Source: Dysosmobacter sp. (GTDB taxonomy: Bacteria; Bacillota; Clostridia; Oscillospirales; Oscillospiraceae). From it: a stretch of DNA of 35,586 nucleotides. Each line of letters opens with the position of its first letter. Position 1 is the stretch's first letter. Below, in pieces: positions 24,602-31,756 of this stretch. The notes under the pieces are model-generated. The model did not search any database, had not been told where the DNA came from, and saw nothing but the letters and a program-made list of their open reading frames with translations. The DNA lies in assembly GCA_026169195.1 (NCBI GenBank), contig JAPFEH010000087.1, forward strand, positions 1-35,586, written 5' to 3'. The translations under genes were made by a program, and so were the position numbers.

Positions 24602-25882
24602 ATGAAGGAGCGATTTGAGAAAGCGGGCTTTTATCCTGCGAATATTTTGCTGCCCGCAGACGCGGATCTGACCAAATGGGCCGTGGTGGCCTGCGACCAG
24701 TTTACCTCCCAGCCGGAGTACTGGCAGGCGGTGGAAGAAACCGTGGGGGAAGCGCCTTCCACGCTGCGGATGATTTTGCCGGAGGCGAAGCTGAACGCCC
24801 CCGATGTGGACAGCGCCATTGATGCCATCAATAATACCATGAAGGACTATCTGGACAGGGGCGTGTTCAAAACGCTGCCTGCGTCCATGCTGTACATGGA
24901 ACGGACCCAGTCTGACGGCAGGGTGCGGCGGGGTCTGATCGGCATGGTGGATCTGGAGCAGTATGACTTTACGCCCGGTTCCGGAGCGCTGATCCGCGCC
25001 ACGGAGGGAACGGTGCTCTCCCGCATTCCGCCGCGGGTGAAGGTCCGCCGGAATGCCTCCGTGGAGCTGCCGCATGTGATGCTGCTGATCGATGATCCGG
25101 ACCGGACGGTGATTGAGCCGCTGAAGGCTGTGACGGATGCGCTGGAAACGCTTTATGACTTTGATCTTCAGCAGGGCGGCGGCCATTTGAAGGGCTGGCA
25201 GCTGACGGAGCCGCTGATGGAGCAGGTGGCGGAGGCGCTGGGAGCGCTGTGTCTTCCGGAGGAAATGGAGAAGAAATACGGCATGAGGGATGCAGCTCCG
25301 CTGCTCTTCGCGGTGGGAGACGGCAACCACTCTCTGGCGACTGCCAAGCAGTGCTACGAGGATTTGAAGCAGAGAACGCCGGAAAGCCAATGGAAATCGC
25401 TTCCTGCCCGCTATGCGCTGGTAGAAGTGGTCAATAATCACGACGACGCCTTGACCTTTGAGCCGATCCATCGGGTGCTGTTCCATGTGGACCGGGAGGA
25501 ATTCTTCGCGTTCTTCCGTGCCGCCTTCCCCAATGCCTATGAGGGCAGAGGAGAGGGCCATGTGATGGAAGTGGTTTGGGAAGGGCATGACGGTTATCTG
25601 ACCGTTCCGGACCCCAAGGTCCAGCTGCCAGTCGGGACCTTGCAGGGCGTCATTGACGAGTATTTGAAGACCCACAGCGGAGAAGTGGATTATATCCACG
25701 GTGATGACGTGACCCGTGAACTGGGGAGCAAACCCGGAAATCTGGGCTTTTTGCTGCCTGCCATGGGAAAGGAGCAGCTGTTCAAAACGGTGATGGCCGA
25801 TGGTGTGCTGCCCCGGAAAACCTTTTCCATGGGGCATGCGCAGGATAAGCGCTATTATATGGAAGCAAGGAAAATCAAATAA
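24602..25882 (+). CDS. DUF1015 family protein
   Basis: A 426-aa soluble protein of the DUF1015 family. The conserved landmarks seen are the N-terminal AVVACDQFTSQPEYW, the VDLEQYDF strand, the RATEGTVLSRIPPR segment and the histidine-bearing GDGNHSLATAK near residue 240. The family has no firmly assigned reaction. From memory it is often found beside serA or serC in anaerobes; here it follows thrH on the same transcript, which also points to phosphoserine or serine metabolism. AGGAAGGGAG precedes the ATG, and a strong terminator follows the stop. Family call is secure; role is inference. Confidence 0.9.
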   Translation: MKERFEKAGFYPANILLPADADLTKWAVVACDQFTSQPEYWQAVEETVGEAPSTLRMILPEAKLNAPDVDSAIDAINNTMKDYLDRGVFKTLPASMLYMERTQSDGRVRRGLIGMVDLEQYDFTPGSGALIRATEGTVLSRIPPRVKVRRNASVELPHVMLLIDDPDRTVIEPLKAVTDALETLYDFDLQQGGGHLKGWQLTEPLMEQVAEALGALCLPEEMEKKYGMRDAAPLLFAVGDGNHSLATAKQCYEDLKQRTPESQWKSLPARYALVEVVNNHDDALTFEPIHRVLFHVDREEFFAFFRAAFPNAYEGRGEGHVMEVVWEGHDGYLTVPDPKVQLPVGTLQGVIDEYLKTHSGEVDYIHGDDVTRELGSKPGNLGFLLPAMGKEQLFKTVMADGVLPRKTFSMGHAQDKRYYMEARKIK

Positions 25883-25886
25883 ACAG

Positions 25887-25925
25887 TCAGCCCCAACGAC
25901 TTTTGGCCGTTGGGGCTGAGATTTT
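25887..25925 (+). terminator. Terminator after DUF1015 gene
   Basis: TCAGCCCCAACG (25887-25898) and CGTTGGGGCTGA (25908-25919) form a perfect 12-bp stem with a nine-base loop, followed by GATTTTC. It starts 5 nt after the stop codon. Confidence 0.9.
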
Positions 25926-26029
25926 CGAAAAAGCCTTGCAGAGTTTACCCGCAAGGGATACGCCGCATCCTTAAAGGCAGCAAAGCTGCCAACGGCTGCG
26001 CAGCTGCGCCATGGAGAAGCTGCCGCGGC
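25926..26029. other. Structured intergenic segment before ispE
   Basis: About 100 nt with no credible gene. It holds several small dyads: CTTGC with GCAAG, GGCAGC AAA GCTGCC, and the 12-base palindrome GCGCAGCTGCGC at 25998-26009. It is more GC-rich than the other gaps. It may be a degenerate palindromic repeat or a structured leader; I see no riboswitch that I recognise. Confidence 0.4.
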
Positions 26030-26058
26030 TTTTCATCCGGCAGAACCTGTGCTATACT
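26030..26058 (+). promoter_or_regulatory. Promoter for ispE
   Basis: TTTTCA (26030-26035), 17 bp, TATACT (26053-26058), with TGC before the -10 as an extended element. It lies 25 nt before the ispE ATG. Confidence 0.65.
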
Positions 26059-26082
26059 GGGACGGTGAACGGAGGAATGGAT

Positions 26083-26952
26083 ATGAGAACGAAAACGGCG
26101 CCGGCCAAAGTGAATCTGGCGTTGGATATTTTGGGGAAACGGCCGGATGGATACCACGAGATGAAGATGGTCATGCAGACGGTCTCCTTGTGCGATACCG
26201 TTACCGTGGAGGAAACGGAGGCAGGATTCCGGCTGGAGACCGGCGGTGAATTTCTGCCGGCAGGAAAGAAGACGCTGGAGCAGCGGGCGGCGGAGGCCTT
26301 TTTCGCAGCCATCGGCCGCTCCGCGCCCGGCCTTGCGGTGACGCTTGAAAAGGTGACGCCGCCTTATGCGGGACTGGGCGGCGGCAGCGCGGATGTGGCT
26401 GCACTGCTGCGGATCCTGCGGGAAGTTTATGCGCCGGAGCTGACCACGGAGGAGCTGGAGCGGATCGGATTTGCAGTCGGCAGCGATATGCCCTTTTGCA
26501 TCAGGGGGGGGACCTGTCTGGCAGAGGGGCGGGGAGAGGTCCTGACCGATCTGCCGCCGCTGCCGCCCTGCTGCTTTGTTCTTTGCAAGCCGGACTTCGG
26601 CATCTCGACACCCACATTGTTTGCAAGAGTGGACGGGAGCGCCTTGAAGCGGCGTCCGGATATTGCCGGCATGACCGCGGCGTTGGCATCCGGCGATCTT
26701 GCGGGAGTCGCATCAAGGCTCGGCAATGTATTTGAGGATGTTTTGCCGGAGGAATTTGCGGAGGTTTTTGCGGTCAAGCGCCGCCTTTTGGAGCTTGGAG
26801 CGATGAATGCCGCCATGAGCGGCTCCGGTCCCACGGTGTTCGGCATCTTTCAGGAGCGGGAGACCGCTGTGCGGGCGGCACAAACGCTGAGGAATGTCTG
26901 GCCGCAGACTTATCTGGCAGAACCTGTAAAAAAAATCGACCCGCAAGTATAA
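26083..26952 (+). CDS. ispE: 4-diphosphocytidyl-2-C-methyl-D-erythritol kinase
   Basis: GHMP-family kinase of the MEP pathway. The N-terminus TKTAPAKVNLALDILGKRPDGYHEM is typical; the ATP-binding glycine loop is PPYAGLGGGSADVAALL (about residues 92-108), and MSGSGPTVFGIF near the C-terminus is the third GHMP motif. ATG 26083 lies seven bases after GGAGG; an ATG two codons earlier is too close to that site. At 289 aa it has normal length. With dxr and ispG elsewhere in the window it shows three MEP-pathway steps encoded within 11 kb. spoIIR follows 59 nt downstream and may be read from the same promoter. Confidence 0.96.
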   Translation: MRTKTAPAKVNLALDILGKRPDGYHEMKMVMQTVSLCDTVTVEETEAGFRLETGGEFLPAGKKTLEQRAAEAFFAAIGRSAPGLAVTLEKVTPPYAGLGGGSADVAALLRILREVYAPELTTEELERIGFAVGSDMPFCIRGGTCLAEGRGEVLTDLPPLPPCCFVLCKPDFGISTPTLFARVDGSALKRRPDIAGMTAALASGDLAGVASRLGNVFEDVLPEEFAEVFAVKRRLLELGAMNAAMSGSGPTVFGIFQERETAVRAAQTLRNVWPQTYLAEPVKKIDPQV

Positions 26953-27011
26953 AAGACCGAAAAACGGGCGATCCTTTCTGAAAAGGCTGAACATGGCCTA
27001 CATAGGAAAGG

Positions 27012-27656
27012 ATGAACTTGAGGATGAACACGCAGGGAAAACAACAGTACCGGCTGAAAATATGGGAGATCGCATTGCTTCTGGGCGTTGCCTTGTGCCT
27101 GCTGTCGGGCGCGGGAGCGATCCAGACCCAGCAGGAACTTTCCGACAAGGTGGTGCGCCTCCATGTGCTGGCAAACTCCGATTCACAAGAGGATCAGGCA
27201 TTGAAGCTGCAGGTGCGGGATGCGGTGCTGAACCGGGCGGAAACTCTGCTGACCCAGTCTTCCAGCCGGTCGGAGGCAGAGGGGATCCTGCGGGGACAGC
27301 TGCTGGAATTTGAGCGTCTGGCAGAGAACGTCATTCGGGAGCAGGGGTATGATTATCAGGTGACGGCCCAGCTGCAGGGAACGGAGTTTCCAACCAGAGA
27401 ATATGAGGGATTTACACTGCCTGCGGGAGAGTATCTGGCGCTGCGGATCCTGATCGGAGCGGCTGAGGGGCAGAACTGGTGGTGCGTCGTGTTTCCGCCG
27501 CTGTGCACCGCTGTTTCCGCAGAAGTACCGGCTTCGGCGCTGGCAGCAGGCTTTACAGAGGATGAGGTCCGCCTGATTACAGAGGAAGACGGCGGGTACG
27601 TGCTGAAACTGAAGACACTGGAATTTTGGGAACAGCTGCGGAAAGCGTGGAACTGA
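27012..27656 (+). CDS. spoIIR: Stage II sporulation protein R
   Basis: Forespore-made secreted signal that triggers SpoIIGA to process pro-sigma-E in the mother cell. A signal peptide/anchor is at about residues 15-38, then the family core begins with LSDKVVRLHVLANSDSQEDQ, followed by LKLQVRDAVL and later the WWCVVFPPLC segment, all characteristic. ATG 27012 has AGGAAAGG almost touching it; ATG 27024 in the same frame has the same site 12 bases away, so the start is uncertain by four codons. In Bacillus, spoIIR is under sigma-F; I could not identify a sigma-F promoter here. Its presence marks a sporulating lineage. Confidence 0.95.
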   Translation: MNLRMNTQGKQQYRLKIWEIALLLGVALCLLSGAGAIQTQQELSDKVVRLHVLANSDSQEDQALKLQVRDAVLNRAETLLTQSSSRSEAEGILRGQLLEFERLAENVIREQGYDYQVTAQLQGTEFPTREYEGFTLPAGEYLALRILIGAAEGQNWWCVVFPPLCTAVSAEVPASALAAGFTEDEVRLITEEDGGYVLKLKTLEFWEQLRKAWN

Positions 27657-27662
27657 CCGCAG

Positions 27663-27699
27663 ACAGGAACCGCCGGCATTATTTGCCGGCGGTTCCTGT
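27663..27699. terminator. 16-bp hairpin shared by convergent spoIIR and DUF1643 genes
   Basis: ACAGGAACCGCCGGCA (27663-27678) and TGCCGGCGGTTCCTGT (27684-27699) are perfect 16-base inverted repeats with loop TTATT. It starts 7 nt after the spoIIR stop. The loop contains the stop codon of the minus-strand gene (27679-27681), so one arm is the last codons of that gene. Neither side has a U-tract. It probably ends spoIIR transcripts, but the lack of U-run makes the mechanism unclear. Confidence 0.7.
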
Positions 27700-28305
27700 T
27701 GTCAGATAGGATTGGATGTCAAAGTCCAGCAGACGGGTGTCCCCTTTGAGATAAAGGGGATGATGGGGCTGACCGGATTTCAGCAGCGGTCCGGCGGTAT
27801 ACCATCTGGCGCCGGCTGCCTGTCCGTCGGCGGCAAAGTCCCGCATACAGTCCATGAGGTAATCCCGCTTCAAGATGAGATTTCCCCAAGCGGCCCAGAC
27901 TGCCGGATGCTCTGACAGGGACAGCAGATACCGGAAAGCCTTTCTGTTTTCCTGATGAAGAAGCGGGTTCAGCTGCCGTTCCATGTCATCAGGACGCGTG
28001 GCACGCTGGGCATAGACATTGAACATCAAAAAGCTGTCGTATCCATTGGCAAGCGCAATGCGCTGCGCGGACTGCAGGGTGGGGTCCAGCGCATCCGGAG
28101 CTGCGGTGGAGGGATTGATCCCCACGCAGATCAGCGGCTTTTTCCCGCGGGTCCCGAGAATGTAGCGGTATTCCGAATAGGTATTGGGGACATAGAGCCA
28201 ACGCTGGACGTCATAGTCCGGCGCGGGCTGAAGAGCCGACGCCAGAGCCGGCTCAAAGTGTACCAGCTCCAGTGTATCTGTGGTGCTTTTTGGAATATGC
28301 GGCAT
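27679..28305 (-). CDS. DUF1643 family protein
   Basis: A 208-aa protein on the minus strand. The family core is visible: YRYILGTRGKKPLICVGINPSTA, then LDPTLQSAQRIA, NVYAQRATRPDDM and AAWGN. DUF1643 proteins have no firmly known activity. The ATG is preceded by AGGAGG at a good distance. It is convergent with spoIIR and divergent from addB. Its last codons lie in one arm of a long hairpin. It could be a recent insertion between spoIIR and addB, since base composition is the same as its neighbours but the strand is opposite. Confidence 0.88.
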   Translation of the reverse strand: MPHIPKSTTDTLELVHFEPALASALQPAPDYDVQRWLYVPNTYSEYRYILGTRGKKPLICVGINPSTAAPDALDPTLQSAQRIALANGYDSFLMFNVYAQRATRPDDMERQLNPLLHQENRKAFRYLLSLSEHPAVWAAWGNLILKRDYLMDCMRDFAADGQAAGARWYTAGPLLKSGQPHHPLYLKGDTRLLDFDIQSYLTTGTAGK

Positions 28306-28334
28306 GGAGAGTCCTCCTGTTCGACATTTTTTTC

Positions 28335-28363
28335 AGCATAGCATATCAACGGGAAAAAGGCAA
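28335..28363 (-). promoter_or_regulatory. Promoter for DUF1643 gene
   Basis: On the minus strand, TTGCCT (28358-28363), 17 bp, TATGCT (28335-28340), about 30 nt before the ATG. It is back to back with the candidate addB promoter, whose -35 starts at 28371. Confidence 0.5.
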
Positions 28364-28370
28364 CCGGGGC

Positions 28371-28399
28371 TATTCAGAAAGCGGCTGCTGTGGTATCAT
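28371..28399 (+). promoter_or_regulatory. Possible promoter for addBA
   Basis: TATCAT (28394-28399) preceded by TGTGG, with a weak -35 TATTCA (28371-28376) at 17 bp. The ATG of addB follows 32 nt later. The same TGTGG-TATNNT context occurs before clpP and rpmE. Confidence 0.45.
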
Positions 28400-28431
28400 A
28401 ACAGAAAACAAAGAATGTGAGGAGAGGGACG

Positions 28432-31400
28432 ATGCTGAAGATCATCATGGGCCGGGCAAAAACCGGAAAATCGAAGGCGGTGCTGGAGAAGATCCGTGCG
28501 CTGGGCGACAGCAGCCGTCAAATCCTGCTGGTACCGGAACATGCCTCTCATCAGGCAGAGATCGACCTGTGCCGTGCTTGCGGAGATACAGCCAGCCGCC
28601 ATGCGGAGGTCATGAGCTTCCGCCGCCTTGCAGATCGGGTGCTCAGTACGACAGGCGGACTTGCCGGTGTTTCGCTGGACAACGGCGGCAGGCTGATCCT
28701 GCTGCAAAAGGCACTGGGGACAGTGGCGCCGGTTTTGAAGGTGTACCGACGGCCCTCTCAGAAATCCGCGTTTCTGCAAAAGCTGCTGGATCTGTTTGAC
28801 GAGCTGCGCAGCTATGATGTCTCTCCGGAACGGCTGGGTGAGCAGGCGCAGGAAATCACCGGCGCCACCAGTGACAAGCTGTGGGACCTGAGCCTTTTAT
28901 ATGGGGAGTACGAGAGCCTTTTGAAGCAGAAAGGGCTGGATCCCGGCGGGCGAATGAGCCAGCTGTGCCGCCGGTTGACAGAGTCCCGGTATGTGGCGGG
29001 AAAGGATCTCTTTCTGGACGGATTTACATATTTCAACGCCATGGAGTATCAGGCAATCGGAATCATGCTGCGGGAAGCCCGCTCCGTAACGGTGGTACTG
29101 CTGGGAGAACCGGAGAGTCGGGAGGAACTGTTCCAGACCTCCCTCAAAACGCTGGGAAGATTGACCGAGGAAGCCCGACGGGCAGGCTGCCCCGTGGAAA
29201 CGGAGGTTTTGAAGGCACCGGCATGTGTGACGCCGCTGGAGCATGTGGAGCGCTATTTTTTTGGAGAGACAGCGGTGTTTCCGGAAGCGCAGTCTGCGGT
29301 TTCCGTTCTGGAAGCGGATTCAGTCTTTTCCGAAGTGGAGCAGACGGCTGCTGAGATCCGGCGTCTGGTCTCTGGCGGAACGTGCCGGTTTCGGGATATT
29401 ACCGTGGCTGCCCGCAATATGGATGATTACAGCGAGACCATTGAAACGGTCTTTGCCCGATACGGGGTTCCGGTCTATCTCAGCTGCCGCAGCGATCTGC
29501 TGGAAAAGCCCGTGCTGAGTCTGCTTTCCGGCGTTCTGGCTGCGGTAAGCGGGGGCTATGAATATGAGGATATGTTCCGCTGGCTGAAAACAGGGCTTGC
29601 AGGATTGACGGCGGAGGAATGCGACCGCTTGGAAAATTACGTGCTGAAGTGGGAGATCCACGGCCGGATGTGGCTGCGGGATCTGGACTGGACGGAAAAT
29701 CCGGATGGTTACGGTGCGCCGTGGACGGAGGAGCGGCAGGCACTGCTGGACGGGATCAACGAGAGCCGGAAAAAGGTGCAGGGACCGCTGTGCCGTCTGG
29801 CGGAAGGACTGCGGGGGCAGGGAACCGTGGCAGAAAAGACCGGCGCCCTGTATGGCTTCATGGAAGAGCTGGGCTTACAGGCGGCATTGGAAACGCAGAT
29901 GCAGGCGCAATCCGCCGCGGGAAGACTCCAAGAAGCGGAAGAGACTGCCCAGCTGTGGGAGATCCTTTGCGGCGTATTGGATCAATTCGTTGAAATTCTG
30001 GGCGAAGAACCCGTGAAGGCAGATGCCTTTACGCGTCTTTTTTGCCAAGTGCTTACGCAGTATAGTGTGGGGACTGTTCCGGTTTCCATCGATCAGGTTA
30101 CCGTGCAGGAGATTACCCGCAATGACCGGCACACCACTCGGTACCTGTTTTTACTGGGAGCCAACGATCATGTGCTGCCGGATCCCGGTCAGCGGGGTGG
30201 GATTCTGAACGATGACGATCGGGAGGAACTGGCTCTGCGGGGAATTGAGCTGGCGCCTGCCGGTATGGAGCGCATGGGCATGGAGCTGCAGAATCTTTAT
30301 GCCGCGTTGGCACAGCCGACAGAGGGACTGCGGGTCAGCTACCCGATTGCGGATGTGTCCGGTGGGGAGCTTCGCCCTGCGTTTGTTGTAGACCGGCTGC
30401 TGGCGCTGTTTCCGGAATCCAAGCTCCTGCGGGAAGATAGAGACAAGGGATATCGCTTAACAGCCATTACGCCGGCGCTTGAAACGGCAGGCCAGATGCC
30501 CGGCGGCGGATTGTGGACCTATCTGGAGCAGATCCCTTCCTGCGGCCCCTCCCTGCGGGCCATGGAGCGTGCCGCCGCCTGCCGGCGGGGGCGGCTTTCC
30601 AGAAGTGCGGTCCGGGCGCTGTACGGCGACAGCATGACCATGTCGGCCTCCCGTCTGGAACGGCTGCGGTCCTGCCATTTTGCCTATTTCATGGAGTACG
30701 GTCTGCGGGCAAAGCCGCGGACGCCTGCCGTCTTTGACGCACCGCAGATCGGCACATTTCTGCACTACCTTTTGGAACATGTCACCAGAGACGTACTGGC
30801 GGAGGGCGGCTTTGCAGCAGTGGATACCGAACGGGTCCACGCGCTGGTGCGTCATTACATTGAGCAGTATGCCCGACAGGAGCTGCGGAACTTTCAGGGA
30901 AGAAACGCCCGGTTCCGGTATCTGTTTGAGCGGCTGAGGAGCACTGCTTATGCAGTGATGGATCAGGTGGCGGAGGAATTCCGCTGTTCGGATTTCATCC
31001 CGCTGGAATTTGAATTATCCTTCGGAGACCGTGGAACGCTTCCGGCGGTGGTGATCTCGGAACCGGATGCCCAGCTGCGCATCGGCGGCAAGGTGGACCG
31101 GGTGGACGGCTGGGTGAAAGACGGCAAGCTCTATCTGCGGGTGGTGGATTATAAATCCGGAAAAAAAGCATTCGACCTCTCTGCTGTAAAAATGGGGTTG
31201 GATATCCAGATGCTGCTGTACCTGTTTGCCCTGCAGAAAGAAGGAAAGGCACATTTCGGATATGATATTGAACCGGCCGGTGTGTTGTACCTGCCTGCGC
31301 GGGATGAAGTTCTGAGTATGGAGCGAAACGTCACGCCGGAAAAGCTGGAGGCCGAGCGGCAAAAGCAGCTGCGCAGATCGGGCCTGCTGCTGGCGGAGCC

Positions 31401-31755
31401 GGAGGTGCTGGAAGCGATGGAGCATGAGTCTTTGCGGGAGCCCTGTTATCTTCCCCTGCGGGTCGGCAGAGACGGCAGCCTGTCCGGAAGCATTGCGTCT
31501 GCCGCCCGGCTGGGAAAGCTGGGGCAGTACGTGGACAGGCTGCTTCATCAAATCGCCGACGAGATGCGGCAGGGCAACATTGACGCAGACCCATGCTGCC
31601 GCAGTGAGGATGACAGTTTCTGCAAATACTGTGATTGGGCAGATGCCTGCCATTTCCGGGACGGGCGGGACAGCGATCACCTTCGCTATATCCTGCCGGT
31701 CAAGGCGGAGGAATTCTGGGCGTCGTTGGAGGAAGAGGAAGGGGGCGAGCTGTAA
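28432..31755 (+). CDS. addB: Helicase-exonuclease AddAB, subunit AddB
   Basis: Subunit of the AddAB enzyme that resects double-strand breaks for RecA. The N-terminus MLKIIMGRAKTGKS carries the Walker A-like motif (residues 7-14). The C-terminal nuclease domain has LRVVDYKSGKKAF, and the four iron-sulfur cysteines are visible as one at about residue 748 (RLRSCHFAYF) and three in the C-terminal SFCKYCDWADACHF. At 1107 aa it is full length. ATG 28432 follows GAGGAGAGGG. addA begins one base after its stop, so the subunits are translationally coupled. RecBCD genes are not expected alongside it. Confidence 0.96.
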   Translation: MLKIIMGRAKTGKSKAVLEKIRALGDSSRQILLVPEHASHQAEIDLCRACGDTASRHAEVMSFRRLADRVLSTTGGLAGVSLDNGGRLILLQKALGTVAPVLKVYRRPSQKSAFLQKLLDLFDELRSYDVSPERLGEQAQEITGATSDKLWDLSLLYGEYESLLKQKGLDPGGRMSQLCRRLTESRYVAGKDLFLDGFTYFNAMEYQAIGIMLREARSVTVVLLGEPESREELFQTSLKTLGRLTEEARRAGCPVETEVLKAPACVTPLEHVERYFFGETAVFPEAQSAVSVLEADSVFSEVEQTAAEIRRLVSGGTCRFRDITVAARNMDDYSETIETVFARYGVPVYLSCRSDLLEKPVLSLLSGVLAAVSGGYEYEDMFRWLKTGLAGLTAEECDRLENYVLKWEIHGRMWLRDLDWTENPDGYGAPWTEERQALLDGINESRKKVQGPLCRLAEGLRGQGTVAEKTGALYGFMEELGLQAALETQMQAQSAAGRLQEAEETAQLWEILCGVLDQFVEILGEEPVKADAFTRLFCQVLTQYSVGTVPVSIDQVTVQEITRNDRHTTRYLFLLGANDHVLPDPGQRGGILNDDDREELALRGIELAPAGMERMGMELQNLYAALAQPTEGLRVSYPIADVSGGELRPAFVVDRLLALFPESKLLREDRDKGYRLTAITPALETAGQMPGGGLWTYLEQIPSCGPSLRAMERAAACRRGRLSRSAVRALYGDSMTMSASRLERLRSCHFAYFMEYGLRAKPRTPAVFDAPQIGTFLHYLLEHVTRDVLAEGGFAAVDTERVHALVRHYIEQYARQELRNFQGRNARFRYLFERLRSTAYAVMDQVAEEFRCSDFIPLEFELSFGDRGTLPAVVISEPDAQLRIGGKVDRVDGWVKDGKLYLRVVDYKSGKKAFDLSAVKMGLDIQMLLYLFALQKEGKAHFGYDIEPAGVLYLPARDEVLSMERNVTPEKLEAERQKQLRRSGLLLAEPEVLEAMEHESLREPCYLPLRVGRDGSLSGSIASAARLGKLGQYVDRLLHQIADEMRQGNIDADPCCRSEDDSFCKYCDWADACHFRDGRDSDHLRYILPVKAEEFWASLEEEEGGEL

Positions 31756-31756
31756 G

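Noticed and set aside
31424-31756. Longer addA start inside addB
   Set aside because: The extra residues overlap the conserved iron-sulfur end of AddB in another frame and look random; ATG 31757 gives the family N-terminus.
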